Below are positions 13,356 to 21,933 of a stretch of 29,785 nt of DNA, one piece after another. How positions within the stretch are numbered: position 1 is the stretch's first letter; each line of letters opens with the position of its first letter. This DNA comes from an uncultured Eubacteriales bacterium (GTDB lineage Bacteria; Bacillota; Clostridia; Oscillospirales; Oscillospiraceae), in contig URBH01000024.1 in the NCBI GenBank assembly GCA_900546075.1, positions 1-29,785 of the forward strand, read 5' to 3'. Position numbers and translations under genes: made by a program. The notes beneath the pieces are model-generated. The model had not been told where the DNA came from, did not search any database, and saw only the letters and a list, made by a program, of their open reading frames with translations.

Positions 13356-15403
13356 TTCCCGTTCAGGTAGTCGGAAAGAACCTGAAAATACTTCATGTTC
13401 TGTACTTCCCGGGAATAGCTGATCTTGTTGGACACGATGGCATTGATGCGCTCTACGTAGCCGTCCTCAACTTCCGCGCCCTCGGCGGGGGTGAAGGTTC
13501 TGGACTCGGCTTCGTAGGTGCCTTTGTCGGTTTTCCAGCTGAACTCCGGCCAGAGAACCAGCGGCTCCGTATCGGAGAACACGTCCCGCCCTACCAGCAG
13601 CCGGGAGTCATAGTCCATACCGAAGAGGTTCGACAGCGTGGGCAGAATATCCAGGCTGTACACCGGCGTCTCCACCTTCAGATTCTTGTCCTCCAGGCAG
13701 CCGCTCCAGATGATCAGGGCGTTATTGTCCCTGGAAAACCGATTCATTTCCGTGACGCCGTACAGTTCCTTCAGGTAATTCTTGGCGTTTTTCCAGGTGG
13801 CGCTCCGCTCCAGACCGTAGGGATAGTGATCCGGGCTGATGACGATCACCGTGTCATCGGCAATTCCGGCCTCCTCCAGCTGACGAATCAGGGACTCCAT
13901 GGCCTTTTCCAGCTCCAGCTGAGAGGCCAGATAGCACTTCACCGCCTCGGAGCCGTCATAATCCACAAGGTCGTAGTTTTTCCGGGACATGGCATTGTCC
14001 TTCAAGGAGTAGCCGCAGTGGCCGGAAACCGTCATGTAATAAATGCTGAAGGGCTGCTGGTCAATGTACTGGGGTACGGAAATGTCGATCATTTCCAGAT
14101 CGCTTTCCGGCCAGACCGGGGTGATTCCCTCCAGACCGCCGTAGCGCGCCAGGAACCGGTCGTAGCCCAGCTTGGTGTGGGTCTTGTTCCGGTCATAGTA
14201 GTCCGCGTTGTGGTTGTGGTAGGCGGCGGAATAGTAATTCTGCTTCTGAAGCTGATGCCCCATGGTCAGGAACAGATCCTGATAGACAGCCTGCTTCATG
14301 CACATGCCCACGTCGGCCGGAACCAGACCGGTCACATTGGAAAACTCGCCGGTGGTGGTGCTGCCGCCCCAGGCGGGCTGATAATAGTCGGTGAACTGAA
14401 TGCCCTTGGTGGCCATCCGGTACAGGGTGGGCGTCAGCTCCGGGTCGATGACCTGCTTGGAGAAAGCCTCAGCAGTGATGAGAATCAGGTTCTTTCCTGC
14501 GAACATGCCGGTGTATTCGTTTTTCTTGGAGGGCGTCAGGGAAGCTACATACTGACTGATGGCATTGATGTGGCTGTTTCCGGTGCTTGCGATCAGGGCG
14601 TCAAAGTCGATGTCCATCACGTTGTCGCCGTAGGCCGTCGGCTCCGTTTCCGCCGGGGCGGTCTCTCCCTCGGGGGTCGAAACCGCCGGGGGTGCTTCCG
14701 TAGGCGCAGCGACCGGCTCCACCACGAGGAATCCCGGCGTTTCCTCCGAGGACTCGCCGCCGTTGACCGCGTCCAGAGGGATGGCGATGTTCAATCCGAA
14801 CACGCGGACGGCGCTGTCAAAATTATAGGCGTCGGAAAGCCGGGCGGCATCCGTCCCCACACCCCGGACAACGCCGAAGCCCAGCAGATACGCTGCAACG
14901 GCTCCCGCCAGCAGAAACCAGCGGATTTTCCACGTGGTCTTGACGGGACGTGCCAGCAGCGCATACAGCAGCGCAGGCAGCAGCATGACTAAGATTCGCC
15001 AGAAGCCGCTCAGAACCAGCGAAACGACCACGCCGCCGAAGTCCGTGGTGACGCCCTTCGCGCCGCCCAGCAGCATACGCATGGGCATGAAGCTCCGGTA
15101 GGCGTCGTTGACGAAGTATTCCACAATGTAGAGTACCGACACCACCGCCGCCAGCGCGACGGTGATCCATTTCCTCCATTTTTTATGGCCGATGAAGCCG
15201 GCGATCTGCCCCAGCAGCCCGCCAAAGCCCAGGGCGAACAGCACCACTGCGGCGAACCGGCCGAAGGAAAAACCGTCCATCGTCCACAGATGGAGCAGCA
15301 CCTCGCAGTATACCACCGTCACCAGAGTAAACAGCCATCCGGGAATGGGGATGCTCTGTAAAACCTTTTTCCCTTTGCCGGGATCTTTCTTTATGGCACG
15401 CAT
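13352..15403 (-). CDS. LTA synthase family sulfatase (phosphoglycerol transferase-like)
   Basis: A 683-residue membrane enzyme. About five helices (residues 22-40, 50-70, 80-98, 125-150, 162-180) are followed by an extracytoplasmic Pro/Thr/Glu-rich linker (about 215-257) and a sulfatase-fold domain like LtaS. Likely metal and catalytic residues are E312 (ITAEAF), a Thr of GGSTTTGEFS (near 349-351), the His of SGHCGY and the Asp/His of SPDHYPYG. LtaS-type enzymes polymerise glycerol-phosphate on lipid anchors; the exact product here is unknown. It is the last gene of a minus-strand run with ricT, holB and others. The stop codon falls inside repeat B copy 2, so the C-terminus may have been reset by insertion. 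Confidence 0.88.
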   Translation of the reverse strand: MRAIKKDPGKGKKVLQSIPIPGWLFTLVTVVYCEVLLHLWTMDGFSFGRFAAVVLFALGFGGLLGQIAGFIGHKKWRKWITVALAAVVSVLYIVEYFVNDAYRSFMPMRMLLGGAKGVTTDFGGVVVSLVLSGFWRILVMLLPALLYALLARPVKTTWKIRWFLLAGAVAAYLLGFGVVRGVGTDAARLSDAYNFDSAVRVFGLNIAIPLDAVNGGESSEETPGFLVVEPVAAPTEAPPAVSTPEGETAPAETEPTAYGDNVMDIDFDALIASTGNSHINAISQYVASLTPSKKNEYTGMFAGKNLILITAEAFSKQVIDPELTPTLYRMATKGIQFTDYYQPAWGGSTTTGEFSNVTGLVPADVGMCMKQAVYQDLFLTMGHQLQKQNYYSAAYHNHNADYYDRNKTHTKLGYDRFLARYGGLEGITPVWPESDLEMIDISVPQYIDQQPFSIYYMTVSGHCGYSLKDNAMSRKNYDLVDYDGSEAVKCYLASQLELEKAMESLIRQLEEAGIADDTVIVISPDHYPYGLERSATWKNAKNYLKELYGVTEMNRFSRDNNALIIWSGCLEDKNLKVETPVYSLDILPTLSNLFGMDYDSRLLVGRDVFSDTEPLVLWPEFSWKTDKGTYEAESRTFTPAEGAEVEDGYVERINAIVSNKISYSREVQNMKYFQVLSDYLNGK

Positions 15404-15432
15404 TTTCTATGTTCTCCTACGATAGCGGAAAT

Positions 15433-16647
15433 TTACTGGCCGTCGCCTGCGGGTCTCGGCTTGCGGCGGCGGTGATTGGGACGGCGGCGGGGTCTGTCGC
15501 CGACGGCTTCGGGATTCACGGCCGCGTCCTGGGTCGCAGGCTTGGCCTGCTCCGGCGCGGCGTCCTGGGTCTGGGGACGGGGCTTGCGGCGGCGGTTGCG
15601 GGAACGGGGCGCCTTCGGCTCCGGAATTTCGGCGGTCTCCGGCTTCTCGTCCACCGGGTCGTCCACGATCGTTTCCGTGCTGTAGCGGAAGCGAATGGGT
15701 TCCAGAACGGGCTTTTCCTCCGCCTGCTCCCGGCGGGCACGCTTGCCGCTGCCGGAAATGGGGGCAAGATCTGCGGGGATGGGGGGATCGTTCTTCCTGG
15801 CCTTGCCGCTGCGCAGAACCGCGATATCCTCATTGGAAAAAACGGAGATTGTCTCCGGATTATCCTCCATACGAACCTTCACCCGCTGGCGCAGCAGCTC
15901 CACCTCTACTACGGTTCCCCGACCCTCCGGGGTGTCCACGAAGGAGTCCATCCGGGGGCTGCTGCGAATCAGGTCTTCATAGGCGTCCTGCTCGTATTTC
16001 AGGCAGCACATGAGCCGCCCGCAGGTGCCGGAAATTTTGGTGGGATTGAGAGAAAGGTTCTGGGTTTTTGCCATTTTGATGGAAACCGGCTGGAAATCGT
16101 CCAGGAAGCTGGCGCAGCAGAAGGGACGCCCGCAGATGCCGAGGCCGCCCACCATTCTGGCCTTATCCCGGACGCCGATCTGGCGCAGCTCGATGCGGGT
16201 GCGGAACACCGAAGCCAGATTTTTCACCAGCTCCCGGAAATCCACCCGCTCGTCGGCGGTAAAGTAGAACAGAATTTTGCTTCCGTCGAAGGCCACTTCC
16301 GCGCTCACCAGCTGCATATCCAGCCCATGCTCCGCGATTTTCTGCTGGCAGACCTCGAAGGCGCGTTTTTCCTTCGCCCGGTTCTCCTGTATCGTTTTTT
16401 CGTCCTGGGGGGTAGCCCTGCGGAGCACCTTCCGCAGGGGCGCTACCACGTTTTTCGGGGGGATTTTGTGATTCCCGCCCACGCAGATGCCGAATTCTTC
16501 TCCCCGGGCGGTGTCGATGATGATGTGGTCGCCCTCCGCGAAGCGCTGGCCGTCAGGGGCGAAAAAGTAAATTTTCTGCCCGGGACGGAACTGGATGTCC
16601 ACGACCTCCACGTCCGTCTGGGGCGCCATTTTGATTTGTTCTTCCAT
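15433..16647 (-). CDS. ricT: PSP1/RicT family regulatory iron-sulfur protein
   Basis: A 404-residue homologue of B. subtilis YaaT/RicT, a subunit of the RicA-RicF-RicT Fe-S complex that helps RNase Y process mRNAs and affects sporulation and competence. The PSP1 core is followed by the cysteine motifs GICGRPFCCASF and GTCGRLMCC, which are conserved in RicT. The last 120 or so residues are a low-complexity Arg/Pro/Ala-rich tail, much longer than in Bacillus RicT and possibly RNA-binding; that is inference. AAGGAG eight bases upstream fixes the ATG. The position next to holB is the usual Bacillota order. Confidence 0.9.
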   Translation of the reverse strand: MEEQIKMAPQTDVEVVDIQFRPGQKIYFFAPDGQRFAEGDHIIIDTARGEEFGICVGGNHKIPPKNVVAPLRKVLRRATPQDEKTIQENRAKEKRAFEVCQQKIAEHGLDMQLVSAEVAFDGSKILFYFTADERVDFRELVKNLASVFRTRIELRQIGVRDKARMVGGLGICGRPFCCASFLDDFQPVSIKMAKTQNLSLNPTKISGTCGRLMCCLKYEQDAYEDLIRSSPRMDSFVDTPEGRGTVVEVELLRQRVKVRMEDNPETISVFSNEDIAVLRSGKARKNDPPIPADLAPISGSGKRARREQAEEKPVLEPIRFRYSTETIVDDPVDEKPETAEIPEPKAPRSRNRRRKPRPQTQDAAPEQAKPATQDAAVNPEAVGDRPRRRPNHRRRKPRPAGDGQ

Positions 16648-16706
16648 GAAATTTGCTCCTTAGTATCATACAGGATGCCCTATATGGCTTCCTGATTATT
16701 TCCAAC

Positions 16707-17660
16707 TTATCGCAATGCCCAAACCAGCCAGCCGCACACGGCGGCAGGGGAGACGTTGCTTACTGTGTAATCCACCGCCTTTTGCAGGCACTGCACGGCG
16801 TTCAGCAGCTCCGGGCTGCTGCGGCTCTGGGCAAGTTTCCGGGACAGAGGCGACACCGCCCGGATGCCGCTTCGGCTGGCCAGGGCGCTTTCCAGCAGCT
16901 CCCGCCAGCTTTCCAGAATGTCCGCCAGGGCGTCCCGCTTCCACTTTTCCATGGACGTCAGAGTCTGCATCAGCCCCAGAGCGTCCCGGGCGGAAAACGC
17001 CTGGACAAAATCCCGGGTCTGCTGGGGCATCTCGCCGCCGCCGCTCAGAAGCGACATGGCCTGTCCCAGAAAGCCGCCGCTGCGGTCGATGGCGGCGGTA
17101 ATGTCCTCGTCCTGCGCCTGGGGAAACTCCCGGCGGAGGTGGCTGCGGAGAACATCTTCCGGAAGCGCCTGCATAGTCAGCTCCGTACAGCGGGAGCGGA
17201 CAGTGGGAAGCAATTTGTCCGGATTGTCCGTGAGCAGAAGAAAAACGCCGTATTTTGGCGGTTCCTCCAGAATTTTCAGCAATGCGTTCTGCCCGGGAAG
17301 CCCCATGTCCTGCGCTCGGGGGAACAGGTAAATTTTGTACTCCGATTCATTGGGCTGGATGTACACATCCGCCCGCGCCTGTCGGATCAGGTCTACCGTC
17401 ACGGTCTTCTTTTCCGGGTCGTCCACGGTGATGAAGTCCGGGTGGCTGCCATCCATCACCTTGCGGCATGGGGTGCAGCGGCCGCAGGGCTTATCCTCGC
17501 CCTGGCAGAGAATCGCCGCCCCAAGCAGCCTTGCCAATGTGTGCTTGCCCGAGCCCTCCGGTCCGGAGATCAGGTAGAAGTGGGAGACATGCCCTTTGGC
17601 GAGGCTCCGGGTCAGATTCTGTTTCAGCCGGTCGTTTCCCAGCAGAGCGTCAAAGCCCAC
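16707..17660 (-). CDS. holB: DNA polymerase III subunit delta'
   Basis: A clamp-loader subunit of about 317 residues in the AAA+ fold. The N-terminal FDALLGNDRLKQNL, the Walker A-like GPEGSGKHT, the zinc-binding cysteines CxxxxxxCGRCTPC, and the ALLKILEEPP and TVRSRC motifs are all as expected for delta'/DnaX-like proteins. The upstream pyrophosphatase gene ends at 17693. A GTG at 17660 has AAGGAG nine bases upstream and is the best start; ATG at 17669 abuts that site, and GTG at 17702 has none. It sits before ricT, as in many Bacillota. Confidence 0.9.
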   Translation of the reverse strand: MGFDALLGNDRLKQNLTRSLAKGHVSHFYLISGPEGSGKHTLARLLGAAILCQGEDKPCGRCTPCRKVMDGSHPDFITVDDPEKKTVTVDLIRQARADVYIQPNESEYKIYLFPRAQDMGLPGQNALLKILEEPPKYGVFLLLTDNPDKLLPTVRSRCTELTMQALPEDVLRSHLRREFPQAQDEDITAAIDRSGGFLGQAMSLLSGGGEMPQQTRDFVQAFSARDALGLMQTLTSMEKWKRDALADILESWRELLESALASRSGIRAVSPLSRKLAQSRSSPELLNAVQCLQKAVDYTVSNVSPAAVCGWLVWALR

Positions 17661-17692
17661 GGCTCCCATCTCCTTGAATTGTCTGTTGTCGC

Positions 17693-19306
17693 TTAGCCCC
17701 ACAGCACGGACAGCATGGGGATGATCTGCTTCTTCCGGCTCATGACCTTGGGCAGGAAGACGGTGTTGTCCTTGGGAATGACGCTAAAGGCCTGACGAAT
17801 GGTGTCGTCGTCGCCTACATAAAGGATCTGCGTGCCTTCCAGCAGCACGTCGGTGAGCATGAGGATCACCAGATCGAACATCTTTTCCTCGGCGGTCTTC
17901 TTCATCAGCTTCAGGAATTCGTCCTTGCGCTTGAGTACGCTGGGGCTGTCCACGCAGGTCAGCTGGGACACGGCCAGACTGTGTCCCGCAATGTGGAATT
18001 CCTTGTAATCCGTGAAGAACACTTCCTCGGCGGACTTGTTGTCCACGGCGGCGGAGAATATTTCATGCCCCAGCTCGTCCAGGGACACGTCGGCAATCCG
18101 CGCCATGCGCTCCGCCGTGCGGATATCCCGGGGGGTGCAGGTGGGGGATTTGAACATGACGGTGTCGGAGAGAATGGCCGCCGCCATCATGCCCGCCAGC
18201 TTGGCCGAGGGCATCAGTCCCCGATCCTGATACATTTCCGCGATGATGGTATTGGTGGAACCCACCGGCTCGTTGCGGACGTATATGGGGTTGCCGGTCT
18301 GAATGTCCGCCAGCCGGTGATGGTCGATAATGGCGAGGATTTCCGCCTCCTCCAGACCGGGGACGGACTGGGAGGCCTCGTTGTGGTCAACCAGAACCAC
18401 CTGCTTGCGCCGGGGGCGGAGCAGATGATACCGGGTCAGAATGCCCACAACCTTTTCATTGCTGTCGAGAATCGGGTAGCTGGGGTGGCGATACCGGAGC
18501 ACCATATCCCGCACGGTGTCCACCCGGTCGTCCAGATGGAAGCTGACCACGCCCTGGGTATTGCAGATCCGCCCCACGGGGATGGACTGGAAAATCAGCC
18601 GCGCCGCCCGGAAGGCGTCGTAGGGGGTGGAAATAATGCAGGTCTTTGTGGGCAGGGTGCGCAGCTCCTCCGAAATCTCCGTCTGGCACAGCACCAGACA
18701 GCTGACGTTCAGCTCCAGCGCCCGACGGATCATGTCCGGCTGGTTGCCGCACAGTACGATACTCTGCCGGGAATGGAACAGCAGATTCTCCCGGCTCTGG
18801 GGCAGGGCGATGGTGACCTCCCCGGAGATGGTGTCGGTGTTTTCCCCCGCGTCGTTGAGAATTTTGCCCTCCAGGACGGAGATGGCGTTGAACAGCGGCA
18901 CTTCCTCCAGCACGCCGGAATTGGTGCGGGACATGTTGTAGTCGGCAATGTCCGACCGGGACAGCACGCCGTACAGAGTGCCGTCCTCGTTGACCACGGG
19001 GATGGAGGCGATGGCGGGGTAAGCCTGGAACTCATCCCAGGCGCGTCCCATGGTCACGCCGCCGCTTAAAATGGGAGGCTTGTCAAAATCCAGATCCCGC
19101 ACCTGGTTATACAGGTCGGTGATGCGCTTCGGAGGCTGAGCGCCGAACCGATCCAGCACGATCTGGGTCTCGTCGGAGACACGCCCCAGGCAGGCCGCTT
19201 CATACTCCCGCTCCCCGCAGGCGTTGCGCAGCGCCGCGTAGGAAATGGCTGCCACGATGGAGTCCGTGTCCGGGTTCCGGTGGCCGGTAACATAGATGGG
19301 ATCCAT
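17693..19306 (-). CDS. Manganese-dependent inorganic pyrophosphatase with CBS and DRTGG domains
   Basis: A 537-residue family II pyrophosphatase that hydrolyses PPi to phosphate in the cytoplasm. The DHH catalytic domain begins at residue 1 with H9, D13 and D15 (TGHRNPDTDS). It is interrupted by an inserted regulatory unit of two CBS domains flanking a DRTGG domain (about residues 70-310), then resumes with VDHNE and IDHH, and ends with a DHHA2 domain containing the SRKKQ substrate motif. Such CBS-PPases are controlled by adenine nucleotides, and with DRTGG also by diadenosine polyphosphates (family knowledge). AAGGAGG precedes the ATG. It follows asparaginase by 30 bp. Confidence 0.93.
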   Translation of the reverse strand: MDPIYVTGHRNPDTDSIVAAISYAALRNACGEREYEAACLGRVSDETQIVLDRFGAQPPKRITDLYNQVRDLDFDKPPILSGGVTMGRAWDEFQAYPAIASIPVVNEDGTLYGVLSRSDIADYNMSRTNSGVLEEVPLFNAISVLEGKILNDAGENTDTISGEVTIALPQSRENLLFHSRQSIVLCGNQPDMIRRALELNVSCLVLCQTEISEELRTLPTKTCIISTPYDAFRAARLIFQSIPVGRICNTQGVVSFHLDDRVDTVRDMVLRYRHPSYPILDSNEKVVGILTRYHLLRPRRKQVVLVDHNEASQSVPGLEEAEILAIIDHHRLADIQTGNPIYVRNEPVGSTNTIIAEMYQDRGLMPSAKLAGMMAAAILSDTVMFKSPTCTPRDIRTAERMARIADVSLDELGHEIFSAAVDNKSAEEVFFTDYKEFHIAGHSLAVSQLTCVDSPSVLKRKDEFLKLMKKTAEEKMFDLVILMLTDVLLEGTQILYVGDDDTIRQAFSVIPKDNTVFLPKVMSRKKQIIPMLSVLWG

Positions 19307-19336
19307 AAGGTAACCTCCTTACTTTGTCGGGAAGGG

Positions 19337-20332
19337 TCAGACGGTGACCTCTCCCGCGAGATTCTGGCTGAACAGCCCCGAAACCTGCGCCTGACCCATG
19401 CCCTGACCGATCGCCCACATGAGCTTGGTCATGGCGGCCTCGGAGGTCATGTCCCGGCCCTGAATGACGCCCAGCTCCAAAAGCTTGCTGCCCACCTGGT
19501 ACACCTGCAAATCGGCGCTGTCGTACAGACATTGGGTGGTCACCACCACGCTGACGCCGTCCTCCACGCACCGGTGGATGCCCCGCAGCCCCCGGTGCAG
19601 CACGTTGACGCCGCCGAGACCGAAGGCTTCGATGACGATGCCCTTGTAGCCCATGGCCGCCAGCATGTCGAAAACAGCCGGGTTCAGTCCCGGGGTGAGC
19701 TTCAGGAGGAAAACCTCCTTGCTGATATCGGAAAGGAGCCTGCTTTCCCCGGTTCGCCGGGGCAGCACGTCGGCGTCCACCACCAGCCCCCGGTTGCTGA
19801 CCAGGGCGGCATACCGGGCGTTGACGCTTTCAAAGGCGGAAATGCCGGACGCCCGCACCTTTACCGCCCGGCAACCCAGCATGACCTTCCGGTCAAAGGC
19901 CAGAAACACGCCGGGCGCGCCAGAAGCCGCCATGGCGAAGGCGGTGCGCAGGTTGTCCGGGCCGTCGCTGAGCATGTCCGTCAGGGGCAGCTGAGAGCCG
20001 GTGAACACCACCGGGATATCAATATTGGGCAGCATGAAGGTCACGGCAGAGGCGGTATAGGCCATGGTGTCGGTGCCGTGGGAGACCACAATCCCGTCGT
20101 AGCCCGCCCGATCCTCAAAAATGTGCCGGGCGATCAGCTGCCATTCCTCCGGACGGATGTTGGAGGAATCCAGACAGATCACGTCCTTCACGGAGATGTC
20201 GTAATAGGTACGCAGCTGTTCCAGCTCCCGCTCCATCACCTCGGAGCGCCGGGGTTCCAGCCCTTCCCCGCCGGGAACGGACGCAATGGTGCCGCCGGTG
20301 GTGAGAAGAAGGATTTTTTTCTTTGCAGTCAT
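19337..20332 (-). CDS. ansA: Asparaginase (type I, cytoplasmic)
   Basis: A 331-residue L-asparaginase that hydrolyses asparagine to aspartate and ammonia. The first active-site motif TTGGTIAS (11-18) and the second, SHGTDTMAYTAS, are intact, and VFTGSQLPL is typical of the cytoplasmic type I branch. No signal peptide is present. A longer frame exists upstream, but the ATG at 20332 has GAGG six bases before it and begins directly with the conserved strand. It leads a minus-strand run with the pyrophosphatase, holB, ricT and the sulfatase. The ansA symbol is by family resemblance. Confidence 0.9.
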   Translation of the reverse strand: MTAKKKILLLTTGGTIASVPGGEGLEPRRSEVMERELEQLRTYYDISVKDVICLDSSNIRPEEWQLIARHIFEDRAGYDGIVVSHGTDTMAYTASAVTFMLPNIDIPVVFTGSQLPLTDMLSDGPDNLRTAFAMAASGAPGVFLAFDRKVMLGCRAVKVRASGISAFESVNARYAALVSNRGLVVDADVLPRRTGESRLLSDISKEVFLLKLTPGLNPAVFDMLAAMGYKGIVIEAFGLGGVNVLHRGLRGIHRCVEDGVSVVVTTQCLYDSADLQVYQVGSKLLELGVIQGRDMTSEAAMTKLMWAIGQGMGQAQVSGLFSQNLAGEVTV

Positions 20333-20410
20333 TGGCGACCTCGCACAACAGTTTGGTTGCGAAAGCCCAAAAACGGAGGAAAAATATCCCTCCCGGGGCA
20401 ATCTGCTACT

Positions 20411-20439
20411 ATTATACCTTCCCATGGGGAAAATAGCAA
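20411..20439 (-). promoter_or_regulatory. Promoter of the asparaginase operon
   Basis: On the minus strand TTGCTA (20434-20439) and a consensus TATAAT (20411-20416) are separated by 17 nt, giving a leader of about 70 nt before the start codon. Confidence 0.7.
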
Positions 20440-20474
20440 GAAAAATAACACCCCGGAAGAAATCTCCCGGGGTG
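20440..20474 (-). terminator. Terminator of the rpsF-ssb-rpsR operon
   Basis: An 8-bp stem CACCCCGG/CCGGGGTG (20449-20456 with 20467-20474) is followed on the minus strand by TTATTTTTC. It lies 13 bases after the rpsR stop codon. Confidence 0.8.
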
Positions 20475-20487
20475 CAGATTATAACAA

Positions 20488-20724
20488 TCAGTCAGCGACG
20501 TAGGGCAGCAGGGCGATCTGACGGGCGCGCTTGATGGCGGTGGTCAGGTCACGCTGGTGAGCGGCGCAGGTACCGGTGGTACGGCGGGGCAGAATCTTGC
20601 CGCGCTCGGACAGGTAACGGCGGAGCTTAGCGGTGTCCTTGTAATCGATGCTGGTCACCTTATCCACGCAGAACGCGCAAACCTTCTTGCGCTTACGCGG
20701 ACGCATACGCTGTTCGTTAGCCAT
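20488..20724 (-). CDS. rpsR: 30S ribosomal protein bS18
   Basis: A 78-residue small-subunit protein that binds with bS6 to the 16S platform. The CAFC pair near residue 16, the DYKD motif, KLRRYLSERGKILPRR and the C-terminal IKRARQIALLPY are diagnostic. It is the third gene of the standard rpsF-ssb-rpsR operon, 45 bp after ssb, with GAGGG upstream. The CxxC is kept, suggesting the zinc-containing form together with another cysteine. Confidence 0.98.
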   Translation of the reverse strand: MANEQRMRPRKRKKVCAFCVDKVTSIDYKDTAKLRRYLSERGKILPRRTTGTCAAHQRDLTTAIKRARQIALLPYVAD

Positions 20725-20769
20725 GGTGTTTCCCTCCTTGTAAGTCTTAGTAGAAAAGTCAAGAAAATT

Positions 20770-21264
20770 TTAGAAGGGCAGCTGGGCGTCGTCGTCCTCC
20801 AGCATCGCGAAGTCGGATGCGGGAGCAGCGGCCGGGGCGGAATATCCGCCGCCGTAGCTGGGTGCGGGCGCGGGGTTGCCGGTATAGCCGCTATTGCTGC
20901 TGCCATAGCTGCTGTTATAGCTGGAAGCTCCCTCGTTGCCGCGCTTGCTTTCGCCGAAATAGACGTTGTCCGCGACAACCTCGGCGGAACGGCGCTTGTT
21001 GCCTTCCTTGTCGGTCCAGTTGCGGATCTGGAGCCGACCGGAAACCACGATCATGGAACCCTTGGTGAAATACTTGGAGACAAATTCTCCCGTCTGACGC
21101 CAGGCAACACAATCGATGAAGTCGGTTTCCTTTTCGCCGCCGTCTCTGCCGCCGAAGTCACGATCGACAGCCACGGAAAAGCTGGCAACGGCGATGCCGC
21201 TGCCGGTACGGCGAAGCTCGGGGTCACGGGTCAGGCGACCCATGATGACAATGTGGTTCAGCAT
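20770..21264 (-). CDS. ssb: Single-stranded DNA-binding protein
   Basis: A 164-residue SSB that coats single-stranded DNA in replication and repair. The OB fold covers residues 1-105 (MGRLTRDPELR at the start, DFIDCVAWRQ, and the KGSMIVVSGRLQIRNW strand). A flexible Ser/Gly/Tyr/Pro-rich linker follows. The acidic tip DDDAQLPF is the usual C-terminal docking peptide for partner proteins. It starts 3 bp after the rpsF stop. Confidence 0.98.
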   Translation of the reverse strand: MLNHIVIMGRLTRDPELRRTGSGIAVASFSVAVDRDFGGRDGGEKETDFIDCVAWRQTGEFVSKYFTKGSMIVVSGRLQIRNWTDKEGNKRRSAEVVADNVYFGESKRGNEGASSYNSSYGSSNSGYTGNPAPAPSYGGGYSAPAAAPASDFAMLEDDDAQLPF

Positions 21265-21267
21265 AAA

Positions 21268-21564
21268 TTACGCCTCCACAGCGGTGGTCAGGCAGCGCAT
21301 AACGCCTTCGGTGATCTTCATAACACGCTCCAGCTCCGCGGGGAACTCGGGCTTGCTCTCGAAGTTCATCAGGACGTAGTAGCCCTCGGCCATGTCGTTG
21401 ATGGGATACGCCAGACGGCGCTTGCCCCACTCATCGACAGAAGCGAGAGTACCCTCCGCCTCCACCATTGCCTTGAACTTTTCCACAAGTGCTGCGGTAC
21501 CCTCCTCGCCCAGGGTCGGGTCGATGATGTAGAGCACCTCATACTTACCGGTGATCTTAGCCAT
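21268..21564 (-). CDS. rpsF: 30S ribosomal protein bS6
   Basis: A 98-residue small-subunit protein with the usual KYEVLYIIDPTL beginning, WGKRRLAYPI motif and YYVLMNFES strand. AAGGAGG eleven bases ahead sets the ATG at 21564; an upstream in-frame extension lacks support. First gene of the operon with ssb and rpsR. The leader of about 70 nt contains a CCCGG/CCGGG hairpin and could hold the autoregulatory bS6:bS18 site known in many bacteria, but the motif is not proven here. Confidence 0.97.
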   Translation of the reverse strand: MAKITGKYEVLYIIDPTLGEEGTAALVEKFKAMVEAEGTLASVDEWGKRRLAYPINDMAEGYYVLMNFESKPEFPAELERVMKITEGVMRCLTTAVEA

Positions 21565-21643
21565 GTTGATTGCACCTCCTTTTGGACTTTTGGCCCCCGG
21601 ACGCGCCGGGAGCAAGGATATGTCCGCATTCGCAGACCAGTTT

Positions 21644-21672
21644 AGTTTACAGGAAAACGGCAGAAATGTCAA
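21644..21672 (-). promoter_or_regulatory. Promoter of the rpsF-ssb-rpsR operon
   Basis: On the minus strand a perfect TTGACA (21667-21672), a 17-nt spacer and TAAACT (21644-21649). The -35 box overlaps the last codon of the transposase relic next to it. Confidence 0.8.
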
Positions 21673-21863
21673 GGATTTTTTGAAAAAAACAGAAAATCCT
21701 CCGGGAATTTCTGCCCACGCTTCCCTCTGGAATAATGGGGTTCAATGACACCCGTCCATTCCTCCCGGGGAATGATCTCGTCCATGATTTCCAGAAATTC
21801 CTACCGCTTGGTTTTCATCTTACGGAAGCCGTATTCCATGCCGGTAACGGTATCTTGCTTCAT
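21669..21863 (-). pseudogene. IS5-type transposase N-terminal relic
   Basis: Reading the minus strand from an ATG at 21863 gives a peptide with YGFRKMKTKR, then an in-frame TAG (21801-21803), then EFLEIMDEIIPREEWTGVIE and PHYSRGKRGQ, before a terminal stop. This follows the N-terminus of IS5-group DDE transposases, where a Lys/Arg-rich segment is followed by FLxxMxxIIPW and IxPxYxxGxRGRxP. Only about 64 codons remain; the DDE catalytic part is gone and no terminal inverted repeats are recognised. It is interrupted and truncated, so not functional. The family assignment is from motif resemblance. Confidence 0.7.
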
Positions 21864-21933
21864 GGATGCCCCCCTCTTTGATGTGATCGTGCATGATAAT
21901 ACCATTTATAGTATGAGGGGTACATATGATTTT

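Noticed and set aside
13322..14992. Plus-strand open frame of 556 codons beginning in repeat B
   Set aside because: It runs antisense through the LTA-synthase-like gene, shows no domain and starts in a palindrome without a ribosome site.
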